From Bacteroidota bacterium (GTDB lineage Bacteria > Bacteroidota > Bacteroidia > Chitinophagales > Chitinophagaceae), in contig JAGWWM010000013.1 of the NCBI GenBank assembly GCA_018970395.1, positions 1-60,840 on the forward strand: a stretch of 60,840 nucleotides of DNA, in the 5' to 3' direction. Of the stretch, positions 18,566 to 25,453 are shown piece by piece (within the stretch, counting starts at the first letter, position 1; each line of letters opens with the position of its first letter). Below the pieces are notes generated by a model, which was not told the origin of the DNA, ran no database searches, and worked only from the letters and a program-made list of their open reading frames with translations. A program made the translations under genes and the position numbers.

Positions 18566-18599
18566 GGAGTCCCGCCTTCGGCGGGATTCTTTTATTTTT
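18566..18599 (+). terminator. Rho-independent terminator after adaptor gene
   Basis: An 11-base-pair stem (18566-18576 with 18580-18590, core CCCGCC/GGCGGG, three-base loop TTC) is followed by a T-rich run. It is the clearest intrinsic terminator in the window. Confidence 0.85.
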
Positions 18600-18600
18600 G
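18593..18600 (+). promoter_or_regulatory. -7 box of gpsA, embedded in the terminator T-run
   Basis: TATTTTTG matches TAnnTTTG exactly, ends seven bases before the gpsA ATG and overlaps the T-run of the upstream terminator. No TTG is seen at the -33 position. Confidence 0.4.
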
Positions 18601-18607
18601 AAGGGAA

Positions 18608-19684
18608 ATGCAGAATGCTTCCTCTTCAGTACAGTTTGCGGTTTTAGGCAGCGGCAGCTGGGCAACGGCGCTTGTTAAGATATTGTCCGACAATGGCGCA
18701 ACGGTGCACTGGTATGTACGCAATGAGCAAACGCTGCGGCATATTCGTCAGTACAAACACAATCCAGCTTATTTAAGTTCTGCGGCATTGCGTACCGATT
18801 CCATTCAGTTTTATACCAATGCCCAGGATGCGGTGGAAGCGGCAGGAGTGCTCATTTTAGCCATTCCTTCAGCTTATGTGGTAGAATTGTTGTCTTCTTT
18901 TTCGGATCAACAACTGGCATCCAAAAAAATTATTTCTGCCATCAAGGGTTTGGTGCCGGAAAAGAATTTATTGCTCAACGATTTTTTGGCGGCAGAATGG
19001 AAATTTGATGTCAACCGCTACTATTCCATCATGGGACCTTGTCATGCCGAGGAGGTTGCTGCTGAAAAATTATCCTATCTCACTTTTTCCGGATTGGATG
19101 AAGAAGGAACGCAGTGGTTGTCGGAACAGTTTAAAAATCATTATATCAATACGGTCATCAATACCGATATTTTCGGAGTTCAGTTTGCTGCCGTATTAAA
19201 AAATATTTACGCACTGGGCAGCGGCATAGCGCATGGATTAGAATACGGGGATAATTTTTTGAGCGTACTCATTGCCAATGCTGCCGACGAGATGGCAGTT
19301 TTTCTTCGAAAAGTAGGGGTAAGAAATATAGAGGTAGGAATTCATAAGGAGCCCATACCCGGCGTACAGTTATTGAAAGGTTCTTTGCGCAAATCTGCCA
19401 ATTATGCAGCTAGTGTATATCTCGGTGATTTATTGGTTACCTGTTATTCACCTTTCAGCCGCAACCGCACTTTTGGAAAAATGATTGGGAAAGGATACAG
19501 CATCAAAGCGGCGCAGCTCGAGATGAATATGGTGGCGGAAGGATACAATGCGAGCCGCGCCATTTATCAGATTAATGAACAGATGAAGGTTGATATGCCT
19601 ATTGCCGGTACGGTGTATAAAATACTATGGGAGCAACTTCCACCTGCTGAGGGTTTTAGGATTATTGAGGAGACCTTGATTTGA
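18608..19684 (+). CDS. gpsA: Glycerol-3-phosphate dehydrogenase [NAD(P)+]
   Basis: Reduces dihydroxyacetone phosphate to sn-glycerol-3-phosphate for phospholipid synthesis. The N-terminal Rossmann motif is VLGSGSWATALVKIL (residues 12-26). Conserved substrate elements are present: KGLVPE, MGPCHAEEVAAE (GpsA usually has GPSxAxE), the catalytic Lys in AAVLKNIYALGSGI, and SRNRTFG. The length of 358 residues is slightly longer than the common 330-340. It is convergent with yifB. The Cys in GPCHAEE is a small deviation also seen in Bacteroidota members as far as I recall. Confidence 0.9.
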   Translation: MQNASSSVQFAVLGSGSWATALVKILSDNGATVHWYVRNEQTLRHIRQYKHNPAYLSSAALRTDSIQFYTNAQDAVEAAGVLILAIPSAYVVELLSSFSDQQLASKKIISAIKGLVPEKNLLLNDFLAAEWKFDVNRYYSIMGPCHAEEVAAEKLSYLTFSGLDEEGTQWLSEQFKNHYINTVINTDIFGVQFAAVLKNIYALGSGIAHGLEYGDNFLSVLIANAADEMAVFLRKVGVRNIEVGIHKEPIPGVQLLKGSLRKSANYAASVYLGDLLVTCYSPFSRNRTFGKMIGKGYSIKAAQLEMNMVAEGYNASRAIYQINEQMKVDMPIAGTVYKILWEQLPPAEGFRIIEETLI

Positions 19685-19730
19685 TTAGAAGGAGATATTC
19701 TTATACTAATATCGAGAGAAGTATCGGCCT

Positions 19731-21272
19731 TCATCCACCCCACCCTTCTCGGTCGAGACTTCGATAGTTGATCGCTTCCGCCAGGTGAGCAGGTTCTATA
19801 TGTTCTGCCTGTGCCAGGTCGGCGATGGTGCGACTCACTTTTAAAATTCTGTCGTAGGCGCGCGCAGAAAGATTCAATCTTTCCATGGCGGTTTTCAGCA
19901 ATTGCTGACCGGTAGGGTCGATAAGACAGATTTCTCGCAGGAGTCGGCTATTCATTTGCGCATTGGAATAGATGCCCTCTTCTCCTTTAAATCGTTGATA
20001 CTGGATGGCGCGCGCGGCGATGACACGCTCTCTGATAACCGCACTGTTTTCGCCGCGCGCGGAATGCGAAAGTTCTTTGAAAGCAACGGGCGTTACTTCT
20101 ACGTGCAGATCAATGCGATCTAGCAAAGGACCGGAAATTTTATTGAGGTATTTCTGCACCGCCCCTGCGGCACACGTGCACTCTTTATCCGGATGGTTGA
20201 AGAAGCCGCAGGGGCAGGGATTCATCGAAGCAATCAACATGAACGATGCCGGAAAATCAATCGATAACTTAGCCCTCGAAATCGTTACCTTCCTTTCCTC
20301 CATCGGCTGCCGCATCACCTCCAGCACCGTCCGCTTGAATTCAGGCAATTCATCCAAAAACAACACCCCGTTATGCGCCAGCGATATTTCTCCGGGCTGC
20401 GGCTGCGTGCCGCCACCGACCAAAGCGACATCTGAGATTGTGTGATGGGGCATGCGAAAGGGTCTCTTTGCCACCAGCGTCGTATAATCGGGCAACTTGC
20501 CTGCCACACTGTGAATTTTCGTGGTCTCCAGCGCTTCTTCCAAACTCAAAGGAGGTAAAATAGTAGGTAATCTTTTCGCCAACATCGTCTTCCCTGCTCC
20601 GGGCGGACCAATCAAAATTGCATTATGACTACCTGCTGCTGCAATCTCTAGTGCACGCTTGATATTGGCCTGCCCTTTCACTTCCTCAAAATCATTTTCA
20701 AATGCCGATTGTGCCTGAAAAAACGCCTCCTGCGCATCCACCGATACAGGAGTAAGTGTATTTGTTCCGTTGAGGTAGTGAATCAATTCTTCCAGATGCT
20801 CAATGCCATACACGGTAAGATCACTCACCATCCCGGCTTCTCTTTCATTGGGCTTCGGAACAATCAAGGCTTTGAAATTTTCTTTTCTCGCCTGCAACGC
20901 AATGGGCAATACTCCTTTGATGGCTTTCACGGATCCATCCAGTCCCAGTTCGCCCATCATCATCAGTGATTGCAAAGACTCCGGATCATTTAATTGTCCG
21001 GTGGCTCCAAGTATCGCCATCGCTATCGGCAAGTCAAATGCGGAGCCGGTCTTTCGGATGTCGGCAGGAGCAAGGTTGACAATAACCTTTGTGCGCGGGA
21101 AATAATAACCTCTGTTTTTTAAAGCACTTTCAATACGATGTTCACATTCTTTTACTGCACTGTCGGGCAATCCCACTATGTAAAAATGAGCGCCGGCACT
21201 AACATTTACTTCTACGGAAATGGTGATGGCATGTACGCCTGCAAGCGTGCTGCCAAAGGTGGAGATGAGCAT
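19731..21272 (-). CDS. yifB: YifB family Mg-chelatase-like AAA ATPase (ComM-type helicase)
   Basis: Homologue of ComM, a hexameric helicase that promotes branch migration in natural transformation. An N-terminal Lon-protease-like fold (residues about 1-170, YIVGLPDSAVKE) precedes the Mg-chelatase AAA domain with Walker A GPPGAGKTML, Walker B GVLFLDELPEF and the sensor region ASMNPCPCGFF. The C-terminal domain contains the SARAYDRILKVSRTIADL motif. The start at 21272 (MLISTFGS) is chosen because a consensus -7 box at 21297-21304 rules out the upstream frame start. Confidence 0.93.
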   Translation of the reverse strand: MLISTFGSTLAGVHAITISVEVNVSAGAHFYIVGLPDSAVKECEHRIESALKNRGYYFPRTKVIVNLAPADIRKTGSAFDLPIAMAILGATGQLNDPESLQSLMMMGELGLDGSVKAIKGVLPIALQARKENFKALIVPKPNEREAGMVSDLTVYGIEHLEELIHYLNGTNTLTPVSVDAQEAFFQAQSAFENDFEEVKGQANIKRALEIAAAGSHNAILIGPPGAGKTMLAKRLPTILPPLSLEEALETTKIHSVAGKLPDYTTLVAKRPFRMPHHTISDVALVGGGTQPQPGEISLAHNGVLFLDELPEFKRTVLEVMRQPMEERKVTISRAKLSIDFPASFMLIASMNPCPCGFFNHPDKECTCAAGAVQKYLNKISGPLLDRIDLHVEVTPVAFKELSHSARGENSAVIRERVIAARAIQYQRFKGEEGIYSNAQMNSRLLREICLIDPTGQQLLKTAMERLNLSARAYDRILKVSRTIADLAQAEHIEPAHLAEAINYRSLDREGWGG

Positions 21273-21296
21273 GGTGTTTTTCGATTTAGGTTCCGT

Positions 21297-21304
21297 CAAA
21301 TGTA
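21297..21304 (-). promoter_or_regulatory. -7 box of yifB promoter
   Basis: Minus-strand TACATTTG matches TAnnTTTG exactly, 24 bases before the chosen ATG. It would overlap the longer start at 21299, which is evidence against that start. Confidence 0.5.
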
Positions 21305-21382
21305 GGAATTATACAAACAGCGGAAGGGTAACCGTCTTTTTATTAACTTTTTGTTGGGAACAAAGAATACGTAGAGGACGTC

Positions 21383-21404
21383 ATGTTGAGCGAAAGCGAA
21401 ACAT
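21383..21404 (+). repeat. Short hairpin element with GAAA loop
   Basis: ATGTT (21383-21387) pairs with AACAT (21400-21404). Between them GA/GA opposes in a tandem arrangement, then GC pairs with GC around a GAAA tetraloop. The remaining sequence of the 219-base gap up to 21491 shows no gene. The motif looks like a dispersed intergenic element; see the related finding. Confidence 0.45.
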
Positions 21405-21491
21405 CTCAAGATAAACTCAAAAGTCAAAGGTCAAAAGCAAGGCTGTCCGGATAATCATAACATATTATATTTTTACACCCAATTTTATCCA

Positions 21492-23198
21492 ATGCAGATT
21501 AATCGTTATAGCTTTCTCCTGTTTTGCTTGATAACGACTGTCGGGGCACAATCCCAAAGCAGTTTTCTGACGCAGCAATCCAAACATCTTCCTTTGCTCG
21601 ACAGACTGGAAATACAATCCGGCAAAGTGTCCGACAATCATTTTTCCGGCTTAAAACCTTACGACCGGCAATTGCTGGTAGCCTATACTCAATCTTTATT
21701 TGATACTTCAAAGCAAGGCACGCTTTCGGAGAGCCGGCTCTCTAGAGTTGACCAATTCAACCTGAATAGTTTTTATGGTAATCATTTGGAATGGATGAAA
21801 GAGAAAAGGGAAAGTTACGCATCTAAAAGACCGGTGTTGAAAAAATTCTATCAAACGCCGGCGCATTTTCTCGCCCATTATGGAAAAGATTATTTCATTA
21901 CGGTAGATCCGCTCATACAGGCTCGACTGATGCAGGAGCAATGGGATAACCGAAGGGCACGCAATCGTTTTATCAATCAAAGAGGGCTGATGGTTCGCGG
22001 TGGCGTTGGAGAGAAAATCGGTTTCGCTGTATCTGCATCAGATGTGCAGGAAAGAGGGCCTTTATTTTATAGAGAATGGGTGGATAGTTTGAAATCGGTT
22101 CCCGGTGCGAACTTTTTCAAAAGCTTCAAGACAGACGCGGTTGATTTTATAGATGCAAGAGGATATTTTACATTCAGAGCCAATTCTTATATCCGCTTTC
22201 AGGCGGGCTACGATCGGAATTTTATCGGCAACGGATACCGCAGTTTGTTGCTGAGTGATTTTTCAGGCAATCAGCTTTTTGTAAAAATCAATACGCGCTT
22301 CTGGAAACTCAATTATCAGAATTTATTTTTAGAACTACATGCGGGTGCAGCCAACAACAGCGTCAATAATATCGTGCCGCGCAAGTATGCCGCTATGCAC
22401 CATTTGAGCATGAATGTAACTCCCTGGCTTAATGTGGGTTTATTTGAAGCGGTGATTTTCGGCAGAACCGATCGATACGAATTTGGGTATTTGAATCCGG
22501 TGATTTTTCTGCGCAGTGTAGAGGGGAATTTAGGAAGCAAAGACAATGCACTGGTAGGAACGGATTTTAGAATGAATGTGTTGAAAAAAACTCAAGTGTA
22601 TGGCCAGCTGATGCTGGATGAATTTAATTTCAGAATCATTCGGCAACAGTCCGACTGGTGGGGGAACAAAAACGGCATTCAGCTTGGGGTTAAATACATT
22701 GATGTGGCTTCCATCAAAAATCTTGATTTGCAACTGGAGTATAACCGGGTACGACCTTTTACCTATTCACATTTTGATTCAGTATCTAATTATGCTCACT
22801 ACAATCAACCGCTTGCACATCCGTTGGGTGCCAATTTCAAAGAGTATATCGCCTTGTTGCATTATCAGCCGCTGCCCAGATTAACGCTGCAGGGGAGAGT
22901 GATTTATTGGCAGCGGGGGTTAGACAGCAGTGCCAAAGGTTTTAATGCGGGAGCGAATATTTTTCGCTTGAGTGGTGATGGCCGAAGCTCGGAATTCGGA
23001 TACAACCTGCTTTCGGGCGTGCAAAATGAAGGACTGAATGCACAGGCGCGCATCAGTTATGAAGTGAAAGAAAATATATTCATAGACTTTCATGCGCTTT
23101 ACCGCAGCAACCTAAAAGGCAATCTTCCGATTCAAAACAGCTTGGTGATAGGGGGAGGTTTTCGGATGAACTTATGGTTCAGAGAGTATGATTATTGA
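21492..23198 (+). CDS. Outer-membrane beta-barrel protein, Wzi/RemB-like
   Basis: A signal peptide (MQINRYSFLLFCLITTVGAQS) is followed by a helical N-terminal part and then long alternating beta segments ending in an aromatic residue (FREYDY), typical of outer-membrane barrels. Motifs such as RGGVGEKIGFAVSASDVQERGP, FIGNGYRSLLLSDFSGN and NPVIFLRSVEGNLGSKDN resemble the capsule-assembly Wzi fold and the Bacteroidota gliding protein RemB, as far as I can judge by eye. Length is 568 residues. It stands alone, divergent from yifB and convergent with porT. A role in surface polysaccharide attachment or gliding is only an inference. Confidence 0.6.
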   Translation: MQINRYSFLLFCLITTVGAQSQSSFLTQQSKHLPLLDRLEIQSGKVSDNHFSGLKPYDRQLLVAYTQSLFDTSKQGTLSESRLSRVDQFNLNSFYGNHLEWMKEKRESYASKRPVLKKFYQTPAHFLAHYGKDYFITVDPLIQARLMQEQWDNRRARNRFINQRGLMVRGGVGEKIGFAVSASDVQERGPLFYREWVDSLKSVPGANFFKSFKTDAVDFIDARGYFTFRANSYIRFQAGYDRNFIGNGYRSLLLSDFSGNQLFVKINTRFWKLNYQNLFLELHAGAANNSVNNIVPRKYAAMHHLSMNVTPWLNVGLFEAVIFGRTDRYEFGYLNPVIFLRSVEGNLGSKDNALVGTDFRMNVLKKTQVYGQLMLDEFNFRIIRQQSDWWGNKNGIQLGVKYIDVASIKNLDLQLEYNRVRPFTYSHFDSVSNYAHYNQPLAHPLGANFKEYIALLHYQPLPRLTLQGRVIYWQRGLDSSAKGFNAGANIFRLSGDGRSSEFGYNLLSGVQNEGLNAQARISYEVKENIFIDFHALYRSNLKGNLPIQNSLVIGGGFRMNLWFREYDY

Positions 23199-23210
23199 TA
23201 CGTATTTAAT

Positions 23211-23951
23211 TTATCCTTCCAGGTGAAGACTGAATACAATCATGCGTCCCTGTAAACGATCAATTACATTGGAATAAATGAGATTGGGATCGCGACTGTG
23301 GATATTGGGTATGGTATTACTGATTTTTATTTCCGGACTAAAAATAAAACTGGGAAAATAAAAGTTGAACCCAAATCCTAATTCATAACCGGCTGCACCT
23401 TTGGCTAATTTCACCAGATCTTCTGCCCTTCTTTTCTGGCTGTTACTGGCCAGATCATACTCGTATTTCAATCCGCTCATAACGTATACTCTGAAATTCG
23501 AAATGCGGTCGCTGTAAAATTTGAGTTGAATCGGGAAGCTTACATAAATGCTTTCAATCAGTTTTTCCTGAATTGGTTTTTCATCAAAGCGAGGATAAGA
23601 AATCTGATACGACAAAGTGCGCGAAGTAAAAATCAGATGCGGATTGGTTCTGAGTTCCAAATGGGGCATCAGTTTGAGCGTACCCAATAGTCCAAGACCA
23701 AACCCTCCGTTGTTCCGCGGCGACACTACTGTTACACTATCCGACCTTAGAAAATTCTGATCATGCAGCAAATGAAATCTTGCGGCATTCCCGCTAAGGG
23801 TGATGCCAAAATAGTATTGTTTGAGTTCATGATCGGGCAGGTTGATGACTTGCTGCGCATTAGTTTCCACAGCATGCATTAAAAAGAGCATGCCTGCTAT
23901 GATTTGACTCCTGTATAGATACTGCTTACACCAAATGACAAAGGGTTGCAT
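23211..23951 (-). CDS. porT: PorT family outer-membrane protein (type IX secretion)
   Basis: PorT/SprT is an outer-membrane beta-barrel required for the Bacteroidota type IX secretion system. The start at 23951 (MQPFVIWCKQYLYRS) is preferred because it gives a signal peptide ending near NAQQ; the longer frame adds 38 polar residues within ubiE. The mature protein has beta-strand-rich segments (YYFGITLSGNAARFHLLHD, GGFGLGLLGTLKLMPHLELRTNPHLIF), a KYEYDLASNSQKR segment, and ends in an aromatic/hydrophobic strand. It overlaps the ubiE 3' end by 55 bases. A T9SS cargo is at 49832-54088. Confidence 0.78.
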   Translation of the reverse strand: MQPFVIWCKQYLYRSQIIAGMLFLMHAVETNAQQVINLPDHELKQYYFGITLSGNAARFHLLHDQNFLRSDSVTVVSPRNNGGFGLGLLGTLKLMPHLELRTNPHLIFTSRTLSYQISYPRFDEKPIQEKLIESIYVSFPIQLKFYSDRISNFRVYVMSGLKYEYDLASNSQKRRAEDLVKLAKGAAGYELGFGFNFYFPSFIFSPEIKISNTIPNIHSRDPNLIYSNVIDRLQGRMIVFSLHLEG

Positions 23952-24646
23952 GTTGTCTGCTTGAATCCTGTTTTTGTCAGCACTTCCAGAAACGCTTTCC
24001 CTTCCGGAAATGCCTGAATGCTGTTGTTTAGATATACGTATGCCTTTTTGTTTCTGCTCAACCACCCGGCAAATATAGGGGCTATAAAGCGCATATAGCT
24101 GTTATAGAGCTGACTTAAAACCGGAATCCGAGGTTTGGAGAACTCGAGTATAACCACCTTCCCACCCGGCTTCAAGACCCTTCTGATTTCAGCAAGCCCG
24201 GCTTCCAGATTTTCAAAGTTTCGAACGCCAAAAGCAACGGTTACCGCATCAAACGAATGATCAGGAAATTTTATTGCTTCACTGTCTCCTTCTTCCAGCC
24301 GAATGATGGTTTCAAGGGATTTTTGCTCAATTTTTTTTTGTCCGGCTTCCAGCATTTGCGTGCTGATGTCTATCCCGATAATTTGGGAGGGTTTTAGCAT
24401 GCTAGCAGCCATAATGGCCACATCCGCAGTGCCTGTAGCCACATCGAGAATGGTTTGAGGATTTGAACCGGACAATTTTTTTAGGGCTTTTTTTCTCCAG
24501 TACACATCAATTCCAAGCGACAGAAAACGATTCAGGAAATCGTAGCGGGGGGCGATACTGTTGAACATTTCAGCCACCTGCTTTTTTTTCGCCTGATCCG
24601 ATGACTGATCCGGTACGACGTTATCGTGTGAATAGGAAGAAGACAT
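23897..24646 (-). CDS. ubiE: Demethylmenaquinone C-methyltransferase
   Basis: SAM-dependent methylation of demethylmenaquinone, the last step of menaquinone synthesis in organisms without ubiquinone. SAM-binding motif I is DVATGTADVAIMA, followed by IGIDISTQMLEAGQKK and the signature FDAVTVAFGVRNFENLEAGL, then the Ubie motif RVLKPGGKVVILEFSKP. The ATG at 24646 gives a 249-residue protein with a short hydrophilic lead; the longer frame starts inside the promoter. It overlaps the porT start, so both are likely cotranscribed. Confidence 0.9.
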   Translation of the reverse strand: MSSSYSHDNVVPDQSSDQAKKKQVAEMFNSIAPRYDFLNRFLSLGIDVYWRKKALKKLSGSNPQTILDVATGTADVAIMAASMLKPSQIIGIDISTQMLEAGQKKIEQKSLETIIRLEEGDSEAIKFPDHSFDAVTVAFGVRNFENLEAGLAEIRRVLKPGGKVVILEFSKPRIPVLSQLYNSYMRFIAPIFAGWLSRNKKAYVYLNNSIQAFPEGKAFLEVLTKTGFKQTTCNPLSFGVSSIYTGVKS

Positions 24647-24653
24647 GTTGCGA

Positions 24654-24661
24654 CAAAGGTA
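24654..24661 (-). promoter_or_regulatory. -7 box of ubiE-porT promoter
   Basis: Minus-strand TACCTTTG matches TAnnTTTG exactly and ends seven bases before the ubiE ATG, implying a leader of only a few bases. Confidence 0.5.
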
Positions 24662-24713
24662 AGCGGGGAGAAACGAATTACCATTAACTTGCAAACACTA
24701 CTATCATATTTTA

Positions 24714-25352
24714 ATGATGAATATTATTGCCGCCTCATTTTTAATCAGCAGTCCGGATTGGGCAAAGTGCCCTGCACCAGATAAGCCTGAATTTGCTTTT
24801 ATTGGGCGTAGTAATGTCGGAAAATCTTCTCTGATCAATATGCTTTGCAATAAACAGCAGCTGGCAAAAACCAGTGCTACTCCCGGTAAAACCCAGCTGA
24901 TCAATCACTTTTTGATTGAGAGCGAGGAGCAGCAGTCGGCCGGTTCTTCCCGAAAGCAAAGAACCCACTGGTATCTTGCCGATCTGCCCGGTTATGGTTA
25001 TGCGAAAGTGGCACAGGGTAAGCGCAGGCAATGGAAGCAGATGATTGAACAGTACTTGAGAAAAAGAGAAAACATCATAACGGTCTTTGTGCTCATTGAT
25101 GCCCGACTGCGTCCGCAGAGGATTGACATCGAATTCATCCGCAGTTTGGGAGAATGGGAGGTTCCCTTTGCATTGGTCTTTACCAAATCAGATAAAACCA
25201 CCCAGCGAGAAGTGAGCACCAACATCAAAGAATTTTTAAATTTGCTTCGTGAGGAATGGGAATTTCTCCCTCCTCATTTTGTTACTTCTGCTGTAAAGCA
25301 GCGCGGGCGGAAGGAATTATTGGAATTCATAAAGGAAACGATGAAGGGATAA
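24714..25352 (+). CDS. engB: Ribosome biogenesis GTP-binding protein YsxC/EngB
   Basis: GTPase needed for late assembly of the large ribosomal subunit. All G motifs are visible: G1 GRSNVGKSSLINML, G2 region with TSATPGKTQ, G3 ADLPGYGYAKV, G4 TKSDK and a G5-like TSA. Length is 212 residues; the stretch around residues 63-73 (ESEEQQSAGSSRK) is a short extra loop. Either of two adjacent ATGs could be used. The gene diverges from ubiE with a 67-base gap. A weak hairpin with a T-run (25438-25460) follows but is not a convincing terminator. Confidence 0.93.
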   Translation: MMNIIAASFLISSPDWAKCPAPDKPEFAFIGRSNVGKSSLINMLCNKQQLAKTSATPGKTQLINHFLIESEEQQSAGSSRKQRTHWYLADLPGYGYAKVAQGKRRQWKQMIEQYLRKRENIITVFVLIDARLRPQRIDIEFIRSLGEWEVPFALVFTKSDKTTQREVSTNIKEFLNLLREEWEFLPPHFVTSAVKQRGRKELLEFIKETMKG

Positions 25353-25453
25353 TTCAATCCTAGTTAGCTGTGCTTTTCAATACTTTCTCATTTTTTCCAT
25401 CCAACATTTTTTTTGCATGACCCTGATTGTTTCCATTAGCGACTTTGACGCTT

